Under the pieces are notes generated by a model. It ran no database searches, had not been told where the DNA came from, and saw nothing but the letters and a program-made list of their open reading frames with translations. DNA of 64,000 nt from NCBI RefSeq assembly GCF_900188035.1, contig NZ_FZNN01000001.1:434001-498000 (forward strand). The letters are read 5' to 3'. Positions 37,633 through 46,269 of this stretch are shown in pieces; position 1 is the stretch's first letter, and each line of letters begins with the position of its first letter. This DNA is from Puniceibacterium sediminis. GTDB taxonomy: Bacteria; Pseudomonadota; Alphaproteobacteria; Rhodobacterales; Rhodobacteraceae. Position numbers and translations under genes: made by a program.

Positions 37633-37735
37633 CAAGAAGAGCATGGCAAAGCGGTTTTTTGTCGTTTCTTTTAGCGCTGATGCGCAATCTGAGGTTTAGG
37701 ACGCAGGGGCGCGTCCGAAAAGGTAAGGTACAAGA

Positions 37736-37900
37736 ATGGCGCAGGATCGCAACAAGGCACGGCAGTCACAGGTAATCGACGATAATCTCAAGCGGGTCTA
37801 TCAGGACATGCTTGAGCAGAAGGTTCCCGACAGGTTTCTCGATCTTCTGTCCCAGCTGAAGGGTCAGCAGGACGACGAAAATCATGGGGATTCCAAATGA
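37736..37900 (+). CDS. nepR: NepR, anti-sigma factor of the general stress response
   Basis: 54 residues, ATG at 37736 after AGGTAAGGTACAAGA. The NepR core is clear: LKRVYQDMLEQKVPDRFLDL, then LSQLK. It binds EcfG in unstressed cells and PhyR-P in stress. Its stop overlaps the ecfG ATG by four bases (ATGA), so the two are translationally coupled. Confidence 0.92.
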   Translation: MAQDRNKARQSQVIDDNLKRVYQDMLEQKVPDRFLDLLSQLKGQQDDENHGDSK

Positions 37901-38454
37901 GTGACGATCCCCGCGACGAAATCGTCGAACACCTGCCTGCGCTGCGTGCCTTCGCGCTCAGTCTGACGCGCAATGGCGCGCTTGCCGATGACATGGTTCA
38001 GGACAGCCTGGTCAAGGCCTGGACCAAGATCGACAGCTACCAGCCCGGCACCAACATGCGCGCCTGGCTCTTTACCATCCTGCGCAACACCTATTACTCG
38101 AACCGCCGCAAGGCGGGGCGCGAAGTGGCGGACGTGGATGGCATTCATACGGCGTCACTTTCCGAAAAGCCGGCCCATGACGGTCGCCTACAGATGAACG
38201 ACTTTCACATCGCCTTTGCCAAGCTGAACGATGAACAACGCGAGGCGCTGATCCTCGTGGGGGCCTCGGGCTTTTCCTACGAAGAGGCCGCAGAAATGTG
38301 CGGAGTCGCTATCGGTACGATCAAAAGCCGCACAAACCGTGCACGTGCACGGCTGGCGGAACTCATGCATCTCGATATGGATGATGCGCTTGAAATGACT
38401 GACGGAGCGACCCTTGCGGTGATTTCCGGCAACCGCACCGCCTCGGTAGGCTAG
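37897..38454 (+). CDS. ecfG: EcfG-family sigma factor of the general stress response
   Basis: 185 residues. Sigma region 2 (HLPALRAFALSLTRNGALAD, DMVQDSLVKAW) and region 4 (LNDEQREALILVGASGFSYE, CGVAIGTIKSRTNRARARL). Recognises GGAAC...CGTT promoters, four of which lie in this window. Partner of NepR and PhyR. Confidence 0.95.
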   Translation: MSDDPRDEIVEHLPALRAFALSLTRNGALADDMVQDSLVKAWTKIDSYQPGTNMRAWLFTILRNTYYSNRRKAGREVADVDGIHTASLSEKPAHDGRLQMNDFHIAFAKLNDEQREALILVGASGFSYEEAAEMCGVAIGTIKSRTNRARARLAELMHLDMDDALEMTDGATLAVISGNRTASVG

Positions 38455-38455
38455 C

Positions 38456-40183
38456 ATGATCGGAGCAGCAGGGCCCCGCCCGCTGCCCGGCGGGCTGGCA
38501 GCGCGTATTATCGGCTTTCTGTCGATCGCGCTCATCCCTCTGGGTGTCGTGGCTTATCTTCAGACTGCCGAACTCAGTCAGGAAACCCGTGCCCGGTCGC
38601 AGCTTAGCCTGACCGCACTGACAGAATCCGCCGCCTCCGGAGAGCGTCAGACAATTCTGCGCGCTCTGGGCGCGGCGCAGGCGCTTGGTTCTGCGGCGTT
38701 GCTCTATCAGGGCGACGACGAAGAATGTTCGGCCATCTTCAAGGAATACGTCGAAACCAGGCCAAATGTCTCTTTCGCCGGCATCCTGTCGCATGAGGGT
38801 ATCCTGCGGTGCTCCTCGGCTGGCGAAACCGTCGATATCTCGACCTCGCCAAACTATCGCTACATCATGGACAACCCGCGCTCGACCGTTCAGCTGAACG
38901 ACACGCCGCGGATCAGCAAGCAAGCCGTGCTCATGGTCGCCGAACCGTTCATGCGCGATGGTGCCGTTGCGGGCTATGTCTCGATTTCGATCCCTGCGAT
39001 CGGACTGCGTGACCGCGAATTTCCCGATCCCGACAGTGACATCGATGAACTGCTGACCTTCAACACCACCGGTCAGGTGCTGTCCTCGCGTTCGCCCCGG
39101 GAACACACGATGCAGCTTTTGCCAGACGCACTGGATCTGGCGACCCTCTCTGGTTCAACCGCCCGCAGCTTCAAGGCGCGTAGCGCTGACGGCAAGACGC
39201 GGATCTTTGCCGTCGCGCCGCTGGTGCCGGGGCTGGTCTACGCGCTCAGCATCTGGCCGGAAAACGGCAGTGCTGCCAGCGCCGTGCAGGTCAACGACTT
39301 TGCCAAGATCCTGCCGTTCCTGATGTGGGCGGCCAGCGTCATTGTCGCCTTCCTTGCGATCAACCGTCTGGTGATCCGCCATGTGCGCACCCTTAGCCAG
39401 CAGATGCGCAATTTTGCCCGCAATCGCCGGTTGCCACAGGAAACCGTCGGCGCGCAGATGGCGCTGGAACTGCGCGATATGGAAAGCGATTTCCTGCATA
39501 TGGCCGATGCGATCATGCAGGACGAGGCGCAGTTGGAAAACGCCCTCAGGGAAAAGACCATCCTGCTGAAAGAGGTGCATCACAGGGTCAAGAACAACCT
39601 TCAGCTCATCTCGTCGATCATGAACATGCAGATCCGCCAGAGCCAATCGGAAGAAACGCAGATTGTCCTGCGTCGCCTGCAGGACCGTATTCGCGGCCTG
39701 GCGACGATCCACCGCAACCTCTACCAGACCGAAGATCTGGGCCATGTGGATGCCGGGCGCCTGCTTGATGATCTTATCCAGCAGATGTCACTGGTGGCTG
39801 ACGAAACCCCCTTGCGGATCAAACTGGATACCGAGCTCGAAAACATTGAACTTTACCCTGATCAGGCGGTTCCGCTGTCACTTCTTACCGCCGAGGCGCT
39901 GACCAATGCGGTCAAATACATCCATCCGGATGAAACGGGCATGCCCCGCGTCTCGGTCAGCTTCAAACGCATCGACAAGACCCGCGCCGCCATCGAGATT
40001 TCCAACTCCTGCGACGCAGACACAGTCGATCCGACCCACAGCAACGGACTTGGCTCGCGCCTGATCCGCGCCTTTGCCACGCAGTTGGGCGGAGAACTCG
40101 AACAGGGACCAAAGGACAGTATCTATCTGGTCCGTGTCGAATTCACCCTGACCGATTTCATTCCCGAGGCGCGCGACTACTGA
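38456..40183 (+). CDS. Sensor histidine kinase (HisKA_2/HWE type) of the stress module
   Basis: 575 residues. TM1 at ~18-38, a periplasmic sensor domain (~40-280), TM2 at ~285-305, a HAMP-like stretch, then the HisKA_2 motif LLKEVHHRVKNNLQLISSIM with phosphorylated His376, and an ATPase domain with TAEALTNAVKYIHP and GLGSRLIRAFATQLGG. Starts one base after the ecfG stop. Probable PhyR kinase. Confidence 0.9.
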   Translation: MIGAAGPRPLPGGLAARIIGFLSIALIPLGVVAYLQTAELSQETRARSQLSLTALTESAASGERQTILRALGAAQALGSAALLYQGDDEECSAIFKEYVETRPNVSFAGILSHEGILRCSSAGETVDISTSPNYRYIMDNPRSTVQLNDTPRISKQAVLMVAEPFMRDGAVAGYVSISIPAIGLRDREFPDPDSDIDELLTFNTTGQVLSSRSPREHTMQLLPDALDLATLSGSTARSFKARSADGKTRIFAVAPLVPGLVYALSIWPENGSAASAVQVNDFAKILPFLMWAASVIVAFLAINRLVIRHVRTLSQQMRNFARNRRLPQETVGAQMALELRDMESDFLHMADAIMQDEAQLENALREKTILLKEVHHRVKNNLQLISSIMNMQIRQSQSEETQIVLRRLQDRIRGLATIHRNLYQTEDLGHVDAGRLLDDLIQQMSLVADETPLRIKLDTELENIELYPDQAVPLSLLTAEALTNAVKYIHPDETGMPRVSVSFKRIDKTRAAIEISNSCDADTVDPTHSNGLGSRLIRAFATQLGGELEQGPKDSIYLVRVEFTLTDFIPEARDY

Positions 40184-40225
40184 CCGCACGCGACATCCCA
40201 AAACCGTGAACAGGACCCGGGCCCC

Positions 40226-40251
40226 GGAACCGGCACTGTCCTGCTCGCGTT
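40226..40251 (+). promoter_or_regulatory. EcfG-type promoter for the 41-residue membrane protein
   Basis: GGAAC (40226-40230), 17 bases, CGTT (40248-40251): exact consensus. It starts transcription about 25 bases upstream of the small gene at 40284. Confidence 0.75.
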
Positions 40252-40283
40252 GGGATGCCAAGGGCAACGAAAAGGAGCGAGCA

Positions 40284-40409
40284 ATGACGACCGACGTCTT
40301 CATCGCTGGATTAGCCGCTCTCACATTGATTGCGGCTCTGATAGTGGCGCTCACAGGCAAGCGTGACCGGCGTGAACAGCGGGATAACGACAGATCCTCC
40401 ATGGGTTAA
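40284..40409 (+). CDS. Small single-helix membrane protein, stress-controlled
   Basis: 41 residues: one helix (~5-24), then a charged tail KRDRREQRDNDRSS. Strong ribosome site AAAAGGAGCGAGC. The exact EcfG promoter directly upstream and the terminator downstream make it an independent transcription unit. No recognised family. Confidence 0.72.
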   Translation: MTTDVFIAGLAALTLIAALIVALTGKRDRREQRDNDRSSMG

Positions 40410-40449
40410 GCCTCACTGAAACACGGATGCGCGCAAACCAGAGCGCAGG

Positions 40450-40480
40450 AAAAGCGGCGGGTCCCGACCTGCCGCTTTTT
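40450..40480 (+). terminator. Intrinsic terminator after the small membrane gene
   Basis: AAAAGCGGC (40450-40458) pairs with GCCGCTTTT (40471-40479), with extra inner pairs, and ends in a T run. Confidence 0.85.
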
Positions 40481-40495
40481 CTCTGTCCGGGGTAA

Positions 40496-40508
40496 AATGT
40501 TAAACATT
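40496..40508. promoter_or_regulatory. Palindrome upstream of ade
   Basis: AATGTT-A-AACATT, perfect arms, 75 bases upstream of the ade ATG. Possible operator; regulator unknown. Confidence 0.3.
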
Positions 40509-40582
40509 CCCGCAGAGGCAGTCCTTTACCTCTTGCCCGTGATACGGTCTGCTAGGGGCAACTTAGCTGACAGGGGACTGAC

Positions 40583-42277
40583 ATGGCCGATCTCAACAGG
40601 CGCATCGCGCAGGCGCGCGGCGATGAACCCGCCGATCTGATCCTGCGCGGCGGGCAGATATTTGACCTCATGACCGGCGAAATGCTGACTGGTGACGTTG
40701 CCATCTGCGGTGACACCATCGTTGGCATCTGTGACTCCTATGAGGGCGCAAATGTCATCGACGTCACCGGCCTTACGCTGGTGCCGGGGTTCATCGACAC
40801 CCATCTGCACATCGAATCCTCGCTTGTCACTCCGTTTGAATTCGACCGCTGTGTCGCCCCGCGCGGTGTCACCACCGCCATCTGCGATCCGCACGAGATT
40901 GCCAATGTCATTGGCGCCGACGGCATCCGCTATTTCCAATCCGCATCCGAACGCACCGTGATGGACGTCCTCGTCCAGCTTAGCTCCTGCGTGCCCTCGA
41001 CCCATATGGAAACCGCCGGCGCCGAACTGCTGGCGACCGACCTTGCCGAGCTGATGGGCCACCCATCGGCCATCGGCCTTGCGGAATTCATGAATTACCC
41101 CGGCGTGATTCACCGCGATCCGGCAGCCATGGAAAAGCTCGCCCTGTTTGAAGGCGGCCATATCGACGGTCACTGCCCGCTGCTGTCTGGCCGCGACCTG
41201 AATGCCTATATCGCCGCCGGCATCCGCACCGAACACGAAGCCACCAGCGCGCCCGAGGCACTGGAAAAGCTGCGCAAGGGCATGCGCGTCCTGATCCGCG
41301 AAGGGTCGGTGTCCAAAGATATGCACGCCCTGCAGCCGCTGCTGAATGAACGCACCTCGCCCTACATGTGCCTCTGCACCGACGACCGTAATCCGCTTGA
41401 TATCGCTGAACATGGCCACCTTGATTACATGATCCGCACCCTGATCGCGCTTGGCACGCCGCCGCTGGCCGCCTACCGCGCCGCGTCGCTTTCCGCGGCC
41501 GAGGCGTTCGGCCTCAAGGATCGCGGCATGATCGCCCCCGGAAAGCGCGCCGACATCGTTGCCATCGACTCGCTTTCGGGCTGCCACGCGCAGCTGGTTC
41601 TATGTGCGGGCAGGGTGGTCGATGACGCGACCTTTGCGGCGCGCGACATCATCCCCCCGGTTGGGCGCAATTCCGTCCGCGCCCCACGCGTCAGCCCGCA
41701 GGATTTCCGTTCCCGCGCCAACCGCACCGACACCGATGTGATCGGCATCCGCCCCGGCCAGATCCTGACCGATCACCTGCACGAAGATATTCCCGTGGCC
41801 GATGGCGACAAACTCCCCGATCCCGCCCGCGATCTTGCCCGGATCACCGTCATCGAACGGCACGGCAAGAACGGCAATATCGCCAACGGCTTTGTGCGCG
41901 GCTTTGGTCTGAAATCCGGTGCCATCGCCTCGACCGTCTGTCACGATCACCACAACATCGCCTGCGTCGGGATCGACTACGCCGACATGGCCCTTGCCGC
42001 CAACCGCCTGGCCGAGATTGAGGGCGGCTTTGTCGTCGCCTGTGATGGTGTGATCCTCGCCGAACTCTCCCTCCCGGTGGCCGGCCTCATGAGCCTTGAA
42101 CCGTTCGAGGTGGTGCGCGACGCCCTGACCGATCTGCGCGCCGCCGCCCGCGGCCTTGGCGTCACGCTGGAAGAGCCGTTCCTGCAACTCGCCTTCCTCG
42201 CCCTGCCGGTCATCCCGTCGCTCAAGATCACCGACCGGGGCATGGTCGATGTGATGAAGTTCGAAATCCTGCCCTGA
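40583..42277 (+). CDS. ade: Adenine deaminase
   Basis: 564 residues, amidohydrolase family; converts adenine to hypoxanthine. Metal-binding motif [16 protein letters not shown] near 73, [10 protein letters not shown] near 107, and C-terminal adenine-deaminase region [15 protein letters not shown]-like (here [18 protein letters not shown]) near 452. Preceded by a 13-base palindrome AATGTTAAACATT at 40496-40508 that could be an operator. Single gene. Confidence 0.93.
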   Translation: MADLNRRIAQARGDEPADLILRGGQIFDLMTGEMLTGDVAICGDTIVGICDSYEGANVIDVTGLTLVPGFIDTHLHIESSLVTPFEFDRCVAPRGVTTAICDPHEIANVIGADGIRYFQSASERTVMDVLVQLSSCVPSTHMETAGAELLATDLAELMGHPSAIGLAEFMNYPGVIHRDPAAMEKLALFEGGHIDGHCPLLSGRDLNAYIAAGIRTEHEATSAPEALEKLRKGMRVLIREGSVSKDMHALQPLLNERTSPYMCLCTDDRNPLDIAEHGHLDYMIRTLIALGTPPLAAYRAASLSAAEAFGLKDRGMIAPGKRADIVAIDSLSGCHAQLVLCAGRVVDDATFAARDIIPPVGRNSVRAPRVSPQDFRSRANRTDTDVIGIRPGQILTDHLHEDIPVADGDKLPDPARDLARITVIERHGKNGNIANGFVRGFGLKSGAIASTVCHDHHNIACVGIDYADMALAANRLAEIEGGFVVACDGVILAELSLPVAGLMSLEPFEVVRDALTDLRAAARGLGVTLEEPFLQLAFLALPVIPSLKITDRGMVDVMKFEILP

Positions 42278-42294
42278 CGTCGGCGCAGGGCGGG

Positions 42295-42345
42295 CCATAC
42301 GCCAGCCATACGCAAACCATACGGTTTCCATACGCTTGCCATACG
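42295..42345. repeat. Five CCATACG units at 11-base period
   Basis: CCATACG occurs at 42295, 42306, 42317, 42328 and 42339, each separated by four variable bases (CCAG, CAAA, GTTT, CTTG). The seven-base core plus four-base spacer is the geometry of tandem OmpR/PhoB-type half-sites, but the core is not the PhoB core. It lies 18 bases before the PhoB-like box upstream of gap-arsJ and just after the ade stop. A stem AAACCAT/ATGGTTT (from 42314 and 42345) followed by T could also act as a terminator. Confidence 0.9.
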
Positions 42346-42362
42346 ATGGTTTTTGACACCGG

Positions 42363-42380
42363 TTGTCATGAATCTGTCAC
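42363..42380 (+). promoter_or_regulatory. PhoB box upstream of gap-arsJ
   Basis: TTGTCATGAATCTGTCAC: two seven-base half-sites (TTGTCAT, CTGTCAC) separated by four bases. Compared with the enteric consensus CTGTCAT-N4-CTGTCAC it differs only at the first base of the cores. TATGCG (42391-42396), ten bases downstream, can serve as -10, the spacing of PhoB-dependent promoters. Confidence 0.7.
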
Positions 42381-42390
42381 ATGCTGCGCC

Positions 42391-42396
42391 TATGCG
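42391..42396 (+). promoter_or_regulatory. Candidate -10 element (TATGCG) of the gap-arsJ promoter
   Basis: Ten bases after the PhoB box, where the box replaces the -35. Predicted start near 42402, giving a leader of about 90 bases. Confidence 0.45.
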
Positions 42397-42490
42397 TGCC
42401 GCCTTGATCGGGCCCCATGTGCAGTGCGTCGAGGCTGCTCGCCCCGGGGGCTGTGATTTGGTGGATATCGAATAATTACAAGGGTTTGCA

Positions 42491-43489
42491 ATGACTACTT
42501 ACGCCATAAACGGGCTTGGCCGCATGGGCAAGCTGGCCCTGCGCCCCCTGCTGGAAAGCGGCGCAGAGATCGCTTTCATCAACGACGCGGTCGGCGACCC
42601 GATGATGCACGCCCACCTGCTGGAATTTGACACAGTCCACGGTCGCTGGGATGCTGAATTCTCATACGATTCCAATAACATAACCATAAACGGAACACGC
42701 ATTCCCTGCTACCAGTCACGCAACCTGAACGACCTGCCGCTGGCCGAAATAGACGTGATGATAGACTGCACCGGCCACTTCAAGACACCAGAACGCATCG
42801 CGCCATACTTTGCAGCAGGGGTGAAAAAGGTCGTCGTTTCCGCCCCGGTCAAAGACCCTTCAGTCGCCAACATCGTCTACGGCGTGAACCACAACACCTA
42901 CGACCCCACGCGCCACAACATCATCACCGCAGCAAGCTGCACCACGAATTGCCTCGCTCCCGTTGTTAAGGTGATACATGAGGGTATTGGCATAAAGCAC
43001 GGAATGATAACGACAATCCATAACGTGACAAACACGCAGACCATCGTTGATCGTCCAGCCAAGGACCTGCGCCGCGCCCGCTCAGCGCTCAACTCCATGA
43101 TCCCTACGACCACCGGCAGCGCCACCGCGATCACTCTGATCTATCCGGAACTGACAGGCAAGCTGAATGGTCACGCGGTGCGCGTCCCGTTGCTCAACGC
43201 CTCGCTCACCGACTGCGTGTTCGAAGTCGAACGTCCCACCACCGTCGATGAAGTGAACGCCCTTTTTTCCGCCGCCGCCGACGGGGAGCTAACTGGCATA
43301 TTAGGTTATGAGACCCGCCCACTCGTTTCCACCGACTACACCAATGATCCGCGGTCGAGCATCATCGACGCGCCGTCGACCATGGTCACCGACGGCACAC
43401 AGGTGAAGATCTACGCCTGGTATGACAACGAATGGGCCTATGCTCACCGCCTGATTGACGTCGCCCGGATGGTCGGAGCGTCGTTGTGA
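42491..43489 (+). CDS. gap: Glyceraldehyde-3-phosphate dehydrogenase of the arsenate detoxification pair
   Basis: 332 residues, complete GAPDH fold: [15 protein letters not shown] at the N-terminus and catalytic Cys150 in [11 protein letters not shown]. Coupled by a four-base GTGA overlap to arsJ. In such pairs GAPDH uses arsenate instead of phosphate to make 1-arseno-3-phosphoglycerate, which ArsJ exports. So this is probably not the main glycolytic copy. About nine Ile codons are ATA, unlike neighbouring genes, a sign of separate history. Confidence 0.85.
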   Translation: MTTYAINGLGRMGKLALRPLLESGAEIAFINDAVGDPMMHAHLLEFDTVHGRWDAEFSYDSNNITINGTRIPCYQSRNLNDLPLAEIDVMIDCTGHFKTPERIAPYFAAGVKKVVVSAPVKDPSVANIVYGVNHNTYDPTRHNIITAASCTTNCLAPVVKVIHEGIGIKHGMITTIHNVTNTQTIVDRPAKDLRRARSALNSMIPTTTGSATAITLIYPELTGKLNGHAVRVPLLNASLTDCVFEVERPTTVDEVNALFSAAADGELTGILGYETRPLVSTDYTNDPRSSIIDAPSTMVTDGTQVKIYAWYDNEWAYAHRLIDVARMVGASL

Positions 43490-44751
43490 GCCGACCCGAA
43501 GGCCTGTCCGCATACATCGCCGTTACGGCGGCTTACTGGGCCTTCATGCTGACCGATGGCGCGCTGCGGATGCTGGTGCTGCTGCACTTCCATTCCTTGG
43601 GGTTTTCGCCGGTTCAGCTGGCCTATCTCTTTGTTTTATATGAGATTGCAGGCATCGTGACCAACCTTTGTGCCGGATGGGTCGCGGCGCGGTTTGGCCT
43701 GACCTCGACGCTGTATGCCGGGCTCGCCCTGCAGGTCGCGGCGCTGCTCGCTCTGGCTCAGCTGGACCCGACATGGACCGTTCCAGCCTCGGTCGGTTTT
43801 GTCATGCTGGTCCAGGGCGCGTCCGGGGTGGCCAAGGATCTCGCGAAGATGAGCGCGAAATCGGCAGTCAAGTTGTTGGCCCCCAGCGGCGCGGGCGGGC
43901 TGTTCCGCTGGGTGGCTTTGCTGACGGGGTCCAAAAATGCGGTAAAGGGGGCGGGTTTCCTGCTGGGCGCGGCGCTTCTGGCGACGGTTGGGTTTGTCCC
44001 GGCGGTTTTGGGCATGGCGGCGGTTCTGTCGCTGATCCTTGGGGCGGTCATCGTCAAGATGCCGACAGGGTTACCAACAGGCCGCAAGGATGCGAAATTC
44101 AAGGAAATCTTTTCGGACAACGCCAATATCAACTGGCTCAGCCTTGCCCGGGTATTCCTGTTTGGGGCCCGCGATGTCTGGTTCGTAGTCGGCATTCCAA
44201 TCTATTTTTACGCGGTCCTTTCGGACGGCAGTGAGGATGGCAACCGCACGGCCTTTTTCATCATCGGCAGCTTCATGGCCGTCTGGACGGTGCTTTACGG
44301 ATTTGTTCAGGCCTCGGCGCCAAACCTGTTGCGTGCTAAAGACCGCCCCGAGTCCGAGATCGTTCACGTCGCCCGCCACTGGGCTGCTGGACTTGCGCTG
44401 ATCCCGGCGCTGCTGGCCGCGCTGGTCTGGTTTGGCGGGGCGCCGTCAACCGGGCTGACTGTTGCGTTGATCACCGGCCTTCTGGTGTTTGGGGCGGTCT
44501 TTGCGGTCAACTCGGCGCTGCATTCTTACCTGATCCTGGCTTTTTCGTCAGGCGACAGGGTTACGATGGATGTCGGGTTTTATTACATGGCAAATGCCGT
44601 CGGGCGTTTGCTTGGGACTGTGCTGTCGGGGCTGACCTACCAACTGGGCGGCCTGCCGCTCTGCCTGACGACGGCCGCGGTGATGGTCCTGCTCAGCTGG
44701 GTCGCTGCGGTTAGGTTGACGACGCCAGAGATTCAGACGGAAAAACCATGA
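43486..44751 (+). CDS. arsJ: Organoarsenical efflux MFS transporter ArsJ
   Basis: 421 residues, major facilitator type with about twelve helices. The N-terminus [20 protein letters not shown] and the region [20 protein letters not shown] are characteristic of ArsJ. It exports 1-arseno-3-phosphoglycerate, which breaks down outside to arsenate and phosphoglycerate. GTG start overlapping the gap stop. No arsR, arsC or arsB in the window, so control would come from the upstream PhoB box. Confidence 0.85.
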   Translation: MSRPEGLSAYIAVTAAYWAFMLTDGALRMLVLLHFHSLGFSPVQLAYLFVLYEIAGIVTNLCAGWVAARFGLTSTLYAGLALQVAALLALAQLDPTWTVPASVGFVMLVQGASGVAKDLAKMSAKSAVKLLAPSGAGGLFRWVALLTGSKNAVKGAGFLLGAALLATVGFVPAVLGMAAVLSLILGAVIVKMPTGLPTGRKDAKFKEIFSDNANINWLSLARVFLFGARDVWFVVGIPIYFYAVLSDGSEDGNRTAFFIIGSFMAVWTVLYGFVQASAPNLLRAKDRPESEIVHVARHWAAGLALIPALLAALVWFGGAPSTGLTVALITGLLVFGAVFAVNSALHSYLILAFSSGDRVTMDVGFYYMANAVGRLLGTVLSGLTYQLGGLPLCLTTAAVMVLLSWVAAVRLTTPEIQTEKP

Positions 44752-44886
44752 GCGTCGGCACGGCTTTATTAATGCCTACTAAAATAATCGGATTTGACTT
44801 GGCTGATTGAATTGGTCAGGTTGCGGCCATCGCGATTCCGTCGCGCACGGGGCGTAATGCTCATGATTTCACGGAAAGGGTTCCAT
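44752..44886 (+). promoter_or_regulatory. Control region of the imelysin operon
   Basis: A+T-rich stretch CTACTAAAATAATCGGATTT (44777-44796) contains an imperfect dyad and stands out from the G+C-rich surroundings. Iron-responsive operators of alphaproteobacteria are A+T-rich dyads, so this is the place to look for one; I cannot assign it to a specific regulator. Confidence 0.35.
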
Positions 44887-46149
44887 ATGACACGTCTCTT
44901 CCTTGCCAGCCTGGCCACCACCGCCTTGACGGCCTGCCCGGCCTTGGCCGTCGAAAAGTCCGAAGTGATAAGCACTTATGCCGACATTGCCGCCGCAAAA
45001 TACGCTGACAGCCTGACCACTGCGCAGGCGCTGGACGCTGCCATCGACGCACTGTTGGCCGACCCGTCTGAACAGACGCTGGCGGATGCCCGCACCGCCT
45101 GGATCGCCGCACGCGTGCCTTACATGCAGACCGAGGTTTACCGCTTTGGCAACGCGATCGTTGATGACTGGGAGGGCAAGGTGAATGCCTGGCCGCTGGA
45201 CGAGGGGCTGATCGACTATGTGGATGCGGCTTATGGCGGGGCGACAGATGAAAACGCCTATGCGGCGCTGAATGTCATAGCGAACCCGACCTTCACCCTG
45301 TCTGGCGAAACCGTCGATGCGACCGAGATTACCCCGGCCCTGCTGGAAGATACCCTGCAAGAGGCGGACGCGGTCGAGGCCAATGTGGCAACCGGCTATC
45401 ACGCCATCGAATTCCTGCTTTGGGGCCAGGACCTGAACGGTACCGATGCCGGGGCAGGGACGCGTTCCTGGACCGATTATGCATCCGGCGATGCCTGCAC
45501 CAACGGCAACTGCGACCGGCGCGGCGATTACCTGCGTGCGGCTTCGGATCTCATGCTCAGCGATCTTGAATGGATGGTCGCCCAATGGGCACCCGAAGGT
45601 GAGGCCCGCACGGCGCTGACCTCGGACGAAAACGCAGGGCTTCAGGCGATTCTGACCGGAATGGGGTCGCTGTCTTACGGCGAACTCGCTGGTCAGCGGA
45701 TGAAACTGGGCGTGCTGCTGAACGACCCCGAGGAAGAGCATGACTGTTTCTCGGACAACACCCAGTGGAGCCACTATTACGATGCTCTGGGTGTGCAGCA
45801 GGCCTATCTGGGCGAATACACCCGCATTGACGGCACCCATATCGAAGGCGCGTCCCTTTCTGATCTCGTGGGCGCGGTGAACGCGGCTGCGGACACGGAA
45901 CTGCGCGACAATCTTGACGCCACAATGGCCGAGATGCAGCAAATCGTTGACGCCGTGGATGGCGGCATGGCCTATGACACGATGCTGGCGCGCGGCAATG
46001 ACACCGGCGAAGAGCTCGTCATGTCGGCCGTGGATGCGCTTGTTGCGCAGACTCGTTCGATCGAACGAGTCGTGACCGCGCTGGATCTTGGCGGCATCAC
46101 GCTCGAAGGGTCAGACAGCCTCGACGATCCGAACGCGGTCTTCCAGTAA
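44887..46149 (+). CDS. Imelysin family protein (peptidase M75-like), iron-regulated type
   Basis: 420 residues from the ATG at 44887, with a signal peptide ending CPALAVEK; an upstream frame start at 44794 lacks support. The imelysin motif GxHxxE is seen as GYHAIEFLLWG with His172. Imelysins are periplasmic or surface proteins linked to iron uptake rather than proven peptidases. First of a four-gene module with DUF1111, a second imelysin-like gene and DUF1513. Confidence 0.9.
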   Translation: MTRLFLASLATTALTACPALAVEKSEVISTYADIAAAKYADSLTTAQALDAAIDALLADPSEQTLADARTAWIAARVPYMQTEVYRFGNAIVDDWEGKVNAWPLDEGLIDYVDAAYGGATDENAYAALNVIANPTFTLSGETVDATEITPALLEDTLQEADAVEANVATGYHAIEFLLWGQDLNGTDAGAGTRSWTDYASGDACTNGNCDRRGDYLRAASDLMLSDLEWMVAQWAPEGEARTALTSDENAGLQAILTGMGSLSYGELAGQRMKLGVLLNDPEEEHDCFSDNTQWSHYYDALGVQQAYLGEYTRIDGTHIEGASLSDLVGAVNAAADTELRDNLDATMAEMQQIVDAVDGGMAYDTMLARGNDTGEELVMSAVDALVAQTRSIERVVTALDLGGITLEGSDSLDDPNAVFQ

Positions 46150-46269
46150 ACCTATCAAGGTGCGGCGGCGCGTCCCGTTGAATTTGGGCGCCGCCGCATT
46201 CATGTTGCCAGAAAATCCTTGCCCTGTCCGGAGCCGATCCGGGTACGGCCCTCCCACGGACGTTTCGCA

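Noticed and set aside
42491-43489. Treating gap as the main glycolytic gene
   Set aside because: The four-base overlap with arsJ and the upstream PhoB box fit the arsenate pathway better; the atypical codons also argue against a highly expressed housekeeping copy.
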